From the NCBI GenBank assembly GCA_021234155.1, contig JAJEKV010000013.1, positions 13,183,877 to 13,247,876 of the forward strand: DNA of 64,000 nucleotides, written 5' to 3'. The position numbers and the translations under genes were made by a program. The notes under the pieces are model-generated. The model was not told where the DNA came from and searched no databases. It worked only from the letters and a program-made list of their open reading frames with translations. The stretch comes from Isoetes taiwanensis. Taxonomy: Eukaryota; Streptophyta; Lycopodiopsida; Isoetales; Isoetaceae. Shown here piece after piece: positions 53,790 to 64,000 of the stretch (the first letter of the stretch is position 1; the number at the start of each line of letters is the position of its first letter).

Positions 53790-54803
53790 TCTAGAATGGG
53801 ACTCGCAGGAAACCAACAAACCGCCCGACTAGACTAGGCTTCTCATTCATCTCAGCAGATTTTCTACAATGGTGGATAGTGGGTAGCCGCACACATGCGA
53901 ACTACCCACAAAAAATAAAGGGAAAATCCAATTATATCATTTGGACCCCAAAAAATACAATGCTAACGGATGTTCTATTGGTGTACTGTAGAAAGCTTAT
54001 CAGGGATTAAAAACCAGCCCTTTCGGGTTTTCGAGGAAAAACCCTAGTGATAAACCCCGGCAAGGGGCTTAGACAAACGCAAGGCGGAGAAATCGCTCCC
54101 AAAACCCACGAATGGAGAAGTCGAAGCGGATGCGGCCGCCAACTCAGTATCGCACATCACCAACACCAAAAGCGAAACAAAACAAACCTCCCTGAGTGGA
54201 GGGCTGATTCTGTAGCGTGCCACGCGACAAATATAATAAACAAAGAAGGGGGGGAGGGTGGGTTCAAAGAGAAAGAGGTACTGCTGAGAGAGAAGAGGAA
54301 GCGCCGATGAGACATTGATGCAGAAACGCGCCTAAAATAGCGAACTCCCAACCAGAACGGGCATGCGCCGCCCGCATGCATGCAAGACATACATGCTCGT
54401 CCCATTCTAGAATGGCGATCCGATGTCTCGGATCGATGGGATTCTAGAATGGGACTCGCAGGAAACCAACAAACCGCCCGAATACCAGAGAACTTCCTTA
54501 ACAAACTAGAATCGAGGACGAAGGTCACAGGATGAAGGCTAAAGGCCGGAAAAGGACAGCAAGAAAGAAACGCCAAATTGGCCAAACCAAGCAGGAAGAA
54601 GCCCCTCCCCTGCCTGGAACAATTCAAAGAGAAAGAGGTACTGCTGAGAGAGAAGATGAAGCGCCGATGAGACGTTGATGCAGAAACGCGCCTAAAATAG
54701 TGAACTCCCAACCAGAACGGGCATGCGCCGCCCGCATGCATGCAAGACATGTATGCTCGTCCCATTCTAGAATGGCGATCCGATGTCTCGGATCGATGGG
54801 ATT
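53790..54803. repeat. Composite dispersed repeat, copy 2 (long unit plus short unit)
   Basis: Both units start with ATTCTAGAATGGGACTCGCA (53788 and 54441) and end with AGAAAGAGGTACTGCTGAGA... to CGGATCGATGGGATT (54268-54443, 54630-54805), with different middles. Arms TCCCATTCTAGAAT (54400-54413) and ATTCTAGAATGGGA (54441-54454) form a perfect 14-bp inverted repeat at the junction. The long unit holds the antisense LINE-like hairpin (54004-54055) found also in copy 1 at 14.8 kb. Confidence 0.75.
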
Positions 54804-54916
54804 AGTTATCCCTTCAACATGAAGTTAGTCCTCATTTTGTTGCTATCTTTTTAAACGATAAAGGAAGAGACCATCACTCCAAATCTTTTAAAGCCATAGA
54901 AGTTGAGACCTCTCTA

Positions 54917-55070
54917 CAACATTGAACCTTCGTCTAAGGTAGTTTAATTGTTAAATATTAGGTCTTTTTATGATGGATGTATATTAGCCACTATAGATTG
55001 TATATTTAAAAGCAAGTTTGTTTTGCATTGGAGTATCAATTGTCCTTTAAGCTAAAATTTCAATTATTGC
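54917..55070. repeat. Second copy of the Helitron-associated 160-bp segment
   Basis: Matches 42549-42706 in the same orientation with scattered differences. No Helitron gene lies next to it. Confidence 0.8.
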
Positions 55071-56080
55071 AGGAAGAGCATTAGCAAGCTGGGGAAAATG
55101 ATGACCAAATTCACAACCAGATAGGAACGTGTACTCATGGTAATTAGATTGGTCAAATCTCTAACTGAAAATCCCAATTTTGTAAGGAGAAAAGCCAACA
55201 CGCAAATCTTTTTGCTGCATGTTTGAGATTTTGTAATACACGGAAGGCCTATTCTTGTGAAACCAAGCACATTGGATGTACGATTCCTTATATTATTGCA
55301 TCTTTATTGACTTTCTGGTAGTATTTAAAGTTATAAGCGCTTTTTGCTCAATAGTATTGCAGACACACTTTGGTAGTTTTCCCTTATTGGTAGAAATAAT
55401 TGTTTAAACATTCAATTGCTTTTTTCAAACTAGAAAACCTGTAACTGCAGAAGGTCTACCTCTCTTAGAATTCACGGTAGTACTAAGATAGTGTTTTATG
55501 TTGATTGAAACAAACAACTCGTTAGCGCTTGATGTTAATTTGAGCAAACAATTCCAAATAGAACTTGAAACAGTAAAAATTGGCAAGATTCGAATTTATC
55601 TGTTATAGTAGAAGAACTGCAGAAAGTGGCAAACAAACATTAGTATTTCGACGATCATGAGTTTGGTGAAATGCATTTGCATAAGTGATGTTTCAAGTTT
55701 TTAATATCAGATATAAATGCAATTTGACATTCGATCCCCTCGTATAATTAGGCTGACAATATCTTTGTGAAAGCAAATCTAGAGTAACAGTATGGGTCTG
55801 AGTAAGGTCCTCCAACCGTGTTGATGACGTGCATCATGTGACAATGTGACAGGTTGATGGTGAAAGAATTCTACATTTGGTAGACCATGTACTTGACCTG
55901 CAATGGGCAATTTTGCACACTTGAGTTGTATCACAGCATGCTGCAATGTGGTTTTGAAAGCGACAAGTATACTTGAGCTAATGCGACATGACGGTTTTTA
56001 AAACTAGATAGAGTCATATTCTTGAGCATTTTGAAAGCTTACACTGGCTCTATTTGGTTTAAATAATTCAAAGTGGCTTT
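55071..56080. other. No gene seen
   Basis: AT-rich. A block GACTTTCTGGTAGTATTTAA at 55310 repeats one at 50619. Confidence 0.5.
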
Positions 56081-56084
56081 CATT

Positions 56085-56220
56085 TAGATCTCATTATTGG
56101 AAATACTATTGTGGATATGCATGTAAAATTTGGGGACGTAGAGAAGGCTATTTTTTGGACAATTGCCAAACAAAGATATGGTTTCATGGGGTGCATTACA
56201 ACAGAGCGAAGATTTAAATA
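56085..56220 (+). pseudogene. PLS-type PPR fragment
   Basis: GNTIVDMHVKFGDVEKAIFW followed by KQRYGFMGCI resembles the usual NxLVDMYxKCGxxxxA repeat of plant PLS PPR proteins. An isolated fragment. Confidence 0.65.
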
Positions 56221-57300
56221 GCTTATTGATGCAACAGGCTGGAACTTCTGATGTAGTGCAATAACAAAGGACTGCCCTCAATGCCTAATGATGTTAGTGC
56301 TCTTAATGCCTAGTCATTTCAGTGATTTAAGTCTATTTGCTGCATATCTAAAGCATGAAGTGGGATGTCCGATGAGTACCTTTACAAAAGATCACCATGC
56401 ACTTGTATTGTGCAACTCTTGAAGATGGGATTTGTATTCTATACAGTCGTGGTTTTCAATATCATGGGAAGAAGCAGATCACGGCATGGATAAACTGCAA
56501 AAGACAGCTGGAAAAGATCTTTCAAGCTTTGTACTTGGAAAAAAATGAATTGAACTAATTTTCAGCAGAATTACAGAATGGTGGATGGAAAGTTGAAGCA
56601 AGTTGAGGATGACACCACATGCCATGGCATATGTTATAAGCATGCTGTCATTGCACCCATTCAAATAGCTGCTAAAAATACACTAAAGCAGCCACTGGCC
56701 TAGGCTTTTGTTTCTATGAAGTTTTACTCTGTGGACGGTACCAAGAAAGAACACCAGAATCAACATTGATAGCAGTTGTCACTCACCCATTATAGGCAGA
56801 ACAAAGATCTTGTGGTTTTGTCATCTCTTCCCAAAGCACATTCTGCTTTAGTAAAAAAAACAGCACAAAGCTTCATTTGCAGACCCTCCAATAGCCTCTG
56901 GTGAATTGGAGACCCATCTGCTCAAAACACTCCGAGGTTGATCAGTTTGATCATGCTGGTCTTTCCACGAGGAAAAGGGCTTTTGGAAGGCTTTGTTGGC
57001 TCTTCGGGCCATCACTTGATGCTAAGATGATAAAAGCACGGGGAAGGATCTTGCATTGACACCACTAGCATTCCTCTATCATAAGGTCACATTGCCAAGT
57101 GTGTTTCTTGGGGTTCTGTTCAGATTTACAACCCTTGTATTTGCCTGTTTAAAATGGCTCTAAGCCCATATTGGAGCAAGCTAATGCAGCGATCAACTAA
57201 GAAGTACAACTGAAACTTGCCAGCGATCAACTAAGAAGTACAACTGAAACGTGCGTCCCTCTGTTGTATATGGGTCTAACTTGCTGCGTCTCTAAATGTT
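56221..57300. other. No gene seen
   Basis: Short accidental ORFs only; a 30-bp block (CAGCGATCAACTAAGAAGTA...) is repeated in tandem near 57187-57250. Confidence 0.5.
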
Positions 57301-57301
57301 T

Positions 57302-57615
57302 TGTCTTTAAAGAATCAACTATGCAACCACATTGTAAAGGTGCAGATCCAATAGCACATCCATATAGGTATTAGATATGCTTGCATAAGCATCAAGAGCA
57401 GCAAGGAAAGTGATTGCATCTGGCTGTGCATGTGCGCATTCCATTTGCTGAAAGAGTTTTAGAACTTCTCTTCCATGCCCATTCTGGGTGCACACGGAAA
57501 ACATGGCATTCCAAGATGCCACAGACCTTTGAGACATTTTATTCAAAATCAATTGTGCATGTTCCAAGCTATGACAATTACCATACATATCTATCAAAGC
57601 ATTACTGACTATCAT
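57302..57615 (-). pseudogene. PLS-type PPR gene fragment
   Basis: NALIDMYGNCHSLEHAQLIL, SVASWNAMFSVCTQNGHGRE and PDAITFLAALDAYASISNT are consecutive S, L and P motifs on the minus strand. There is no start, E or DYW region nearby, so it is a fragment of a former gene. Confidence 0.85.
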
Positions 57616-58610
57616 ATTAGCCGTGCATTCATTATTAAAAATACATTATTAACAATAACAACGGCATGAATCAATAACCATTTGCTAAACCATTGATACT
57701 ACGACACGAACTTAGGGCATTAATGTAGGTCACCTGGTTCGCCCTAACAATTCTACGTTGTTATATAGACTGCCATGATTTCTATCCATTTCCATAGCTG
57801 TCAGGCTAAAAGTAAGCATATGTTGTACCAACAAAATTCACATTTATGAGCATTTTGTATGCATGTAGCATGCTTCTAGCCATAAATACACGCAAATGGT
57901 TTTTTGATTGAAAGTGAAATACTGTTGCTAATTCCAAGGCATACCTTATGCTTTATGAATAAACAAGAACATCTTCAAACAATTTACGAAGGTTTGAGAC
58001 TTTATTTGTTGCTAACATTTATGTTGCACACTATATTTGGTCAGATCTGGCCAGATTAGGGCTTCGGTTCATCTGCCATTAGGGAATTCTATCAACTAAC
58101 TCTTGAGGGTGGAATCCATCAGGTATTGAGTTTTTTGAAAATTGAGATCCATGCCAAGCAACTGTTGTTGTCCAGCTAGATAAGCTTCCGTGGTAGATAA
58201 TTAAGAGATCAATAGATGGGAGAGGTCCAAATGCATGAAGACATAGCAAAGAAATGCTGTTCAAAATGCTACCGATGAAAGACGACATCCATTAATAGAA
58301 AAATTGATTTTAGATATGATTCATTTGGGAATAAGAGGGGGTCTTAGCAGGGTATTGACATGTGTTAGAAGAAGGCAATAACTCTGATAAGAACATGGTT
58401 TAGTATTGGTATTAGTAGCAAGGAGAAATGCACTTGAGAAAGCTGGCTAATCATGGATAGAAGCAAACATATGGGGAAAGTAGTTGAGAATGTTGGAGCG
58501 CCATGAATAGAGGCAGCGTATCAGACAAATTGACAACATAAATATGTAACAGCATTTTTACTTCAAAAGTATGTCATTGTTTGCACCATAAAAAAAGTTT
58601 CAAGTCAATA
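57616..58610. other. No gene seen
   Basis: AT-rich intergenic sequence; open frames are short and unrecognised. Confidence 0.5.
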
Positions 58611-58737
58611 GCAGGCTACCATGGAAGGTTACCAGGTTCTTACTTTGAATGACGTTGGTCAGGCTGGCATACTTGTGACCACTACTGGTAACAAGGACAT
58701 CATCATGGTTGGTCACATGAAGAAAATAAAGAACAAT
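58611..58737 (+). pseudogene. Adenosylhomocysteinase fragment 1
   Basis: GCAGGCTACCATGGAAGGTT opens [20 protein letters not shown] followed by [20 protein letters not shown], part of the NAD-binding region of S-adenosylhomocysteine hydrolase. It is about 95% identical in DNA to the matching part of fragment 2 and stops abruptly at AACAATG. Confidence 0.85.
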
Positions 58738-59394
58738 GGCCAGGCATATTGGTCCATCTTACTATCCAGTGGCAATACCAAGATTGCTAGCACATGGGTT
58801 TGTGTTAGAATCCATCAGCATATTCTTGACATGTTGTCACACTGCACATCAGTTGCTCAACATTGCTTTTAAGTAGAATGATCCTTCGGTTGACACCTAT
58901 TGCATAGGCTAGTTATCAAGAAATGGGTATCACATTTATTTGTTACCTGTTTTCTTGTTGCACAGTTGTATGGACTGTTGACTGAAGGGAGTCTATACAG
59001 GTTCTAGCCTCTGATGATTGTGAGCATTGATTTACCTATACTTCAAGACTTGGCAGATACTCATTTTCTGGGATGCAGTGTTTATAGAGCATAGGAAGGA
59101 TATTTTCCTCTAGATTATTTTGAATTGATGCAAGCAGAAGGCAGTGACATTGACATTTTCAAGTATCTTGAAAGTGTGTGGAATCATAGGACGAAAATGC
59201 AGAATCAGTTGATGTAGGACAAGGCCAAGTTAAGCCAAGTTAAGCCAGAGATGTGGGAAAATTTAATGAGATATGCTACAAGAGCACCTATTCTTTTCAA
59301 CAAATATCATGTGGAAGGAGAATTCTTTGAATGATGCTGCTCACACGTGGGTAAGCTTTTCTATGGTCTATTCAACGTTGTGCACTCCAAATTG

Positions 59395-60094
59395 TTATAT
59401 CAATTGCAACCAGCATAGCATGGTACTCTTCTCATTCCTACAATCAATGCCAATGACTCAGCGACCAAGAGCAAGTATAATCTTTATGGCTTCTCTTCCC
59501 GATGGACTTATGAGGGCAACTAATGTTACGTTTGCCGGCAAGGTGAGGTTTGTGGCAATGGCGATGTTGGCAAGGGTTGTGCTGCAGAAATGAAGGCTGC
59601 AGGTACACAAGTGGTTATTACAGAGATTGATTGACCCCATCTATGCTTTGCAGGCTACCATGGAAGGTTACCATGTTCTTACTTTGAATGATGTTGGTGA
59701 GGCTGGCATACTTGTGACCACTACTGGTAACAAGGACATCATCATGGTTGGTCACATGAAGAAAATAAAGAACAATGCCAATATTTGTAACATCGGCCAT
59801 TTTGACAATGAGATTGATTTTCTTGGTCTAAAGACTTATCTTGGTCCTGGCAAGTACAAGAAAGAAGTGTATGTTTTAGCAAAGCCCTTGGGTGGGAAGG
59901 TTGCTGCTCTTCATCTTGGCAAGCTTGGAGCCAATCTCATCAAGCTCACCCCTGACCAAGCAGCTCATATCAATCTTTTTGTTCATTTGAAACGTGGTTT
60001 TAATGCAGCCAAAGACGCTGAAAACCTCACTTCTCAAATTACCATCATGAAGAGCTTTGAATTGTGTATGGAGGGGAGTGTGATGTACTCTTAA
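59395..60094 (+). pseudogene. Adenosylhomocysteinase pseudogene 2 (internally deleted)
   Basis: Broken frames give HGTLLIPTINANDSATKSKY, the GKV...[20 protein letters not shown]-binding loop, TEID, and then a continuous frame [32 protein letters not shown]-like sequence, [20 protein letters not shown] and LTPDQAAHI. Against plant enzymes roughly 60 residues are missing between the FDNEID and GKYKKEV parts. The enzyme clears S-adenosylhomocysteine in the methyl cycle; this copy cannot encode it. Confidence 0.88.
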
Positions 60095-60946
60095 GTATGT
60101 CGAGCAAGAACAAGATGGAAGAAATAGAATCATACAAACCTGTTATGCAGCAGCCTGAATGTCTGATAGAATAGTATGCTCGATGCTGCCTTATCTAACA
60201 ACCCAAATCTGTTAGTCGATCCTAAAAAGAATGATACAAGAAATGGAAGGAATTGGCAGTAAACGCTAAAACGAAACAATATAAAGAAACAAAGTGTTTA
60301 CCCTAGAAGCGGCTATACTGCTATTGGATGCAAGAATGATGGCAGAATCGAAGAAAAGCCGGGAACGCTCTTCCGCCAAGATATCCCGGCCAAGCACACA
60401 TAAGCTTCTGTGTGACTTGGAATTTCCATGAATTTACAAGCCAGAGATGAAATCCAACGGCGGAAACATCAGCCACCGCACAAAAATCCCACTGGTAAGA
60501 ACGTGGACACTTTCTGAAATTGCTTCAAAGTGTCCACTTGCGTTTAATTGTGCAAACGCAAAAAAAAAAAAAAAAATGTTAAAATGTCTCGAGCGTTCAC
60601 TGCATGCACAGCCTCACCATTTTGATGGCCTTCAAAAATCTCTTTTTCCAGTAACACTCTCGCGGCAGGGTGTTATCTACACTTTCCACTTTGATGCAAC
60701 TGATAGCACACAAGCCACATCGATTCCATCAAGGATTCCATCGTCCATAGGAATATGCCAGACCTACCCACAATGCATGATGCGGGTGGCTTTCGAAGTT
60801 TATAGAGATTATGACAATTTTGTCCACAGTTTGGAAAGATGTGACTGTTAGTTTCTTTGTATCAAAAGCAACCACAAATTCAAATAACTTTTCACAACAA
60901 GCACTTCAAATAACGTTGCATCAAATCTTACAGATAAAAAAGAATC
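60095..60946. other. No gene seen
   Basis: It contains an A17 run (60558-60577). The open frame at 60447-60851 crosses this run and shows no family likeness. Confidence 0.5.
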
Positions 60947-61508
60947 TGATATAAGTACAGCCTTGCTGCCACTTCTTTTCATATAGCCATATCTCTTACT
61001 GTAATAGAGGGTAAAGAAAAATTTCACAGACAATTAGATGCCCATCAATTCAGCAATTCGCTGCATTCAAGGATTCCGGCTAGAAAAGCCAGAGCACAGA
61101 AAATAAGGTGATTCATCGCAACAACAGCAATCCGGCTAACAAAGCCAGACAGCAATCCGGCTAACAAAGCCAGAGCAACAATCCTTTACAGAGCACAAGC
61201 CTCTTCAGTCTGTTTCAACTCCTGCATTGCTTATGTGTCAAGAACTCGGGAGATCTCAGATGGTTTTTGAATGGGCCAGCTCGATTTCAGCGTCATAAGA
61301 TGCTTCCTTGGTTATGCAGCTCCGGCAACAATAACTGAACAACTTCTGTGAATCCGTCTGCATTTATTTTCCGATCTCTTGCTTTAATCGATCCGTTGCC
61401 TCCTATTTATACAGTGGTTCAATAAAACTTGATGCGTGCACCTGGCCATATTATGTGTAAACCATGCCTTTTATTTTCCTTTTGTGACATGAAATCGTTA
61501 TTTTATCA
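60947..61508 (-). repeat. Probable 3' LTR of element E (562 bp)
   Basis: The plus strand starts TGATATAAG and ends TTTTATCA, giving inverted TGATA/TATCA termini, and it directly follows the polypurine tract GAAGGAGGAG. The partner LTR is outside the window, so the outer end is tentative. GCAATCCGGCTAACAAAGCC is repeated inside. Confidence 0.6.
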
Positions 61509-63908
61509 CTCCTCCTTCATGTCACAAGGGTCTCTGATTGAAAGTCCAAGTTTAAATTTATTGAACTTGTCTACTTGCAGTGGTTTTGTAAGCAAATCTG
61601 CCATTTGATTATTGGTCGATATATATAGAACCTGTATCAATCCTTTCACGACCAAATCTCTTACAAAATGCATATGTAGTTCAATGTGCTTGGTCCTTTC
61701 GTGCATTACCGGATTTTTTGTCATAGCTATGCAACTCATGCTGTCACTATATACATGCACTGCATTATTGTGTATAATTCCAAGTTCATGCAGAAGACCT
61801 TTGAGCCACACTATTTCTTTTGCCACTAGAGACACTGCTGCATATTCTGCTTCGGCTGAAGACATTGCAACTGATGATTGTTTTTTGCTTCGCCATGATA
61901 TTGCAGCTTCTCCTAATATAGTGACATATCCAGAGGTGGATTTTCGAGAATCTAAGTCTCCTGCCCAATCTACATCCGCATAAGCCTTGAGTATTAGTCT
62001 AGGTTCTTTGCCCACCTTATACTCCAACCCATGATTAAGAGTTCCTTTCAAATATCTGAGAACTCGTTTTGCTGCGAGCCAGTGTGCTTGTCCTGGATTA
62101 TTTAAAAACCGACTCAGAAAATTAACTGCATATGTAATGTCCGGGGGTGTACTATTAGCTAAATAAAGCAAGCAACCAATGAGCTCTATGTACAGTACCT
62201 TTTCCATATATGTTATTTCAGCATCTGTCTTAGGACACATTTCATCTGACAATTTAGCACCGATTACCATGGGTGTTCTCATAGGGTTACAAGCTGTCAT
62301 ATTAAATCTTTCAAGTATACCTTTAATGTTTCTTGCTTGGGTAATCATCATTCTTTTATTTTTTCTCTCTCTTTCAACTTCCAGACTAAGAAAGAATTTA
62401 AGCTCACCTAGATCTGTCATCTTAAACTTCTGCCTCAAAAAGGTTTTGCATCGATCTAAACAATTTGCATCGTTCGATGCCATTATGCAATCATCTACAT
62501 AAAGAGCTATTATGCAAAATTTATCTTCATCATGGAAAACATAAAGGCTACCATCAGACTTTAATTTTTCGAACCCTTGCTTCTTTAGATAGCCGTCTAT
62601 GCATATATACCACTGCCTTGGAGCTTGTTTTAATCCATAGACAGCCTTCTTTAATTTCCATACCATATCTTCACCTTGCTCAAAACCAGGAGCCTGCTTC
62701 ATGTATATTTCTTCATCAATATCTGCGTTCAAGAAAGCTGTGCTTACATCCATATGATGTAGCTCTAAATCATTAGCATTTGCATATGCTAAAATAGCCC
62801 TTAAACTTGCTAGTTTTACAATGGGCGAAAAAGTTTCTTCATAGTCTATACCTTTTTTCTGAAAAAACCCTTGCGCAACTAGCCTGGCTTTATATTTTTG
62901 CATGCATCCATCTGGACCCCTTTTTATAAAAATTCATTTATTCACTATGTTTTTACCTTCAGGGCGCTTTACAAGCTCATATATTTTATTTTGCAAGAAA
63001 GACTGCATTTCATCCTCCATTGCACTTTTCCACTTTTCAGCATCTTCTGCACTAACAGCTTCATCAAAACTGTTAGGTACTCCAGGTTCAAACAATGCCA
63101 TAAGGGCAGGAATATTATCGTCCAGCAATAAAAGCATTTGTAAACGTCTACTTTTCCCTGACTCGTATCTACCATATACCTCTTCATCCACCTGTAAATT
63201 CTCTTTTAAATGTTCAACTTCACTCTTACGTTTTTTTTACTACAGGAGGAACTACAGGAGGTACTTCATTTACTTGATCGTCATTAGAGACTGTAGTGTC
63301 CTTAGGACCATTATCATCAATATCTACAGACATTTTAGGCCTTTCCTCATCTTTAGCATATTTTTCTATAATCTCCTCCTGAATTCTAGAATCTTGTACC
63401 TGTTTTCTATCTTTATATAGTATTGATTCATCAAATGTGACATCTCTGCTAATACATACCTTCCTGGATTTTGGATTGTAAAGTCGGTAGCTTTTAGCTT
63501 CTTCATCATAACCAACTAGAAATGCTTCTGTTGATTGATCTTCTAGCTTGGTTCGTATTTCTTCTGGAACATGCACATACGTTAAACATCCATATACTTT
63601 AAATTTATCATAATTTTGTTTTCTGTTAGTCCACATTTCTTCTGGAATAGACCCTCCTATGCTGACTGAAGGCAGTCTATTTTGAATATAAAATGCTGTT
63701 TTTACTGCTTCAGCCCATAAGAAATTAGGTAGCTTTGCATGCTTTATCATTGCTCTAGCTGCATCCAATACTGTTCCATTTTTGCATACCCCATTTTGCT
63801 GAGGACTGTATCTGTAAGTGAGCTGTCTTTTTATACCTCGCTCAGAGCAAAAACTCTTAAATTTCTTTGACAAATATTCTCCACCTCTATCGGACCTTAT
63901 ACATTTGA
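61506..63908 (-). pseudogene. Ty1/copia pol of element E (integrase, RT, RNase H; broken)
   Basis: Integrase: CIRSDRGGE, RQLTYRYSPQQNGV, then CKNGTVLDAARAM, where the usual AERKNRT with the catalytic Glu is lost. A frameshift in an A8 run near 63232 and a TGA in place of the Trp codon near 62938 follow. RT has KYKARLVAQGFFQ, HMDVSTAFLNA and ALYVDDCIM; RNase H has YADVDWAGDLDSRKSTSGY and SSAEAEYAA. The final TGA stop codon is formed by the first bases of the 3' LTR. Confidence 0.92.
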
Positions 63909-64000
63909 TATGGAGTATGCTAGGGGGAGTGGTCCGAAAAGATTAAGGCAATGGGGCATATGGAAACCAATGGTTGCAAGGCAAAAGAAAACAAGGGCAA

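Larger units (their letters stand above)
60947..63908 (-). mobile_element. Element E: Ty1/copia retrotransposon, 3' part
   Basis: Minus-strand order: integrase core, linker, RT, RNase H, polypurine tract (61518-61509), 3' LTR (61508-60947). It loses copia likeness at about 63908, near the window end, so it is truncated or interrupted there. Related to D but clearly a different family. Confidence 0.88.

Noticed and set aside
54157-54765. 202-residue minus-strand ORF
   Set aside because: It spans the duplicated ends of the composite repeat, so the same peptide appears twice; no sign of selection for coding.
60447-60851. 134-residue ORF
   Set aside because: It crosses an A17 run (encoding poly-Lys), has no recognisable domain and no context.
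1-64000. CRISPR arrays, rRNA genes, bacterial operons
   Set aside because: No spaced direct repeats, no rRNA signature sequences, and all gene features are plant nuclear. tRNA genes were not found by eye but cannot be excluded without a scan.

Overview
This is nuclear DNA of a land plant. The evidence is a P-class pentatricopeptide repeat (PPR) gene with about 27 repeats, scattered PLS-type PPR fragments, Ty1/copia and Ty3/gypsy elements primed by plant initiator-Met tRNA, a Helitron, LINEs, MITEs and pieces of an adenosylhomocysteinase gene. Nothing in the sequence fixes the lineage. A large, repeat-rich genome such as a fern or another seed-free plant is plausible, but that is a weak inference. 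Only one ordinary host gene looks intact, the PPR gene at 36.35-39.63 kb. Nearly everything else is mobile DNA, much of it nested.

1-14 kb holds the most unusual material: two copies, both on the minus strand, of one Ty3/gypsy-like family with 1.6-kb LTRs. Copy B (about 4.39-13.99 kb) reads, 5' to 3' on the minus strand: LTR, primer site, two hairpins, TATA box, a long gene that starts with the exact histone H3 tail MARTKQTARK and ends in a complete H3 histone fold, three more hairpin arms, TATA box, a 503-residue ORF of unknown function, then gag, protease, RT/RNase H and a cut-off integrase. Copy A (1-2.63 kb) shows the same LTR, primer site, two hairpins, TATA box and H3-tail start, and runs off the window. 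Between the copies the nine tail residues are identical although the codons differ at seven synonymous positions, while the flanking protein has diverged. That pattern points to selection on the H3 tail. Each accessory gene therefore seems to have its own promoter module inside the element. I read this as a retrotransposon family carrying a captured, enlarged histone H3, and it is the main find of the window.

14-34 kb holds a copia LTR with 20 codons of gag (element C, cut by B), a composite dispersed repeat, a worn copia internal region, and a complete 5.67-kb copia (D) with apparently identical LTRs and a 5-bp target duplication. D sits inside the LTR of a decayed plus-strand relative of A/B (G), in which gag follows the primer site directly with no H3 cassette. 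Two LINE fragments of one family then meet tail to tail.

34-48 kb holds a foldback/MITE, the PPR gene with a tandem copy of its last 0.4 kb, a hAT-like MITE with about 98-bp arms, and a minus-strand Helitron: a Rep-helicase of about 1,340 codons with a single in-frame stop, followed by an intron-containing gene of unknown function and a GIY-YIG endonuclease.

48-64 kb holds a LINE 3' end, small hypothetical genes, duplicated non-coding segments, PLS-PPR fragments, a second composite repeat, two adenosylhomocysteinase pseudogene pieces and the 3' part of a second copia element (E) that runs towards the window end.
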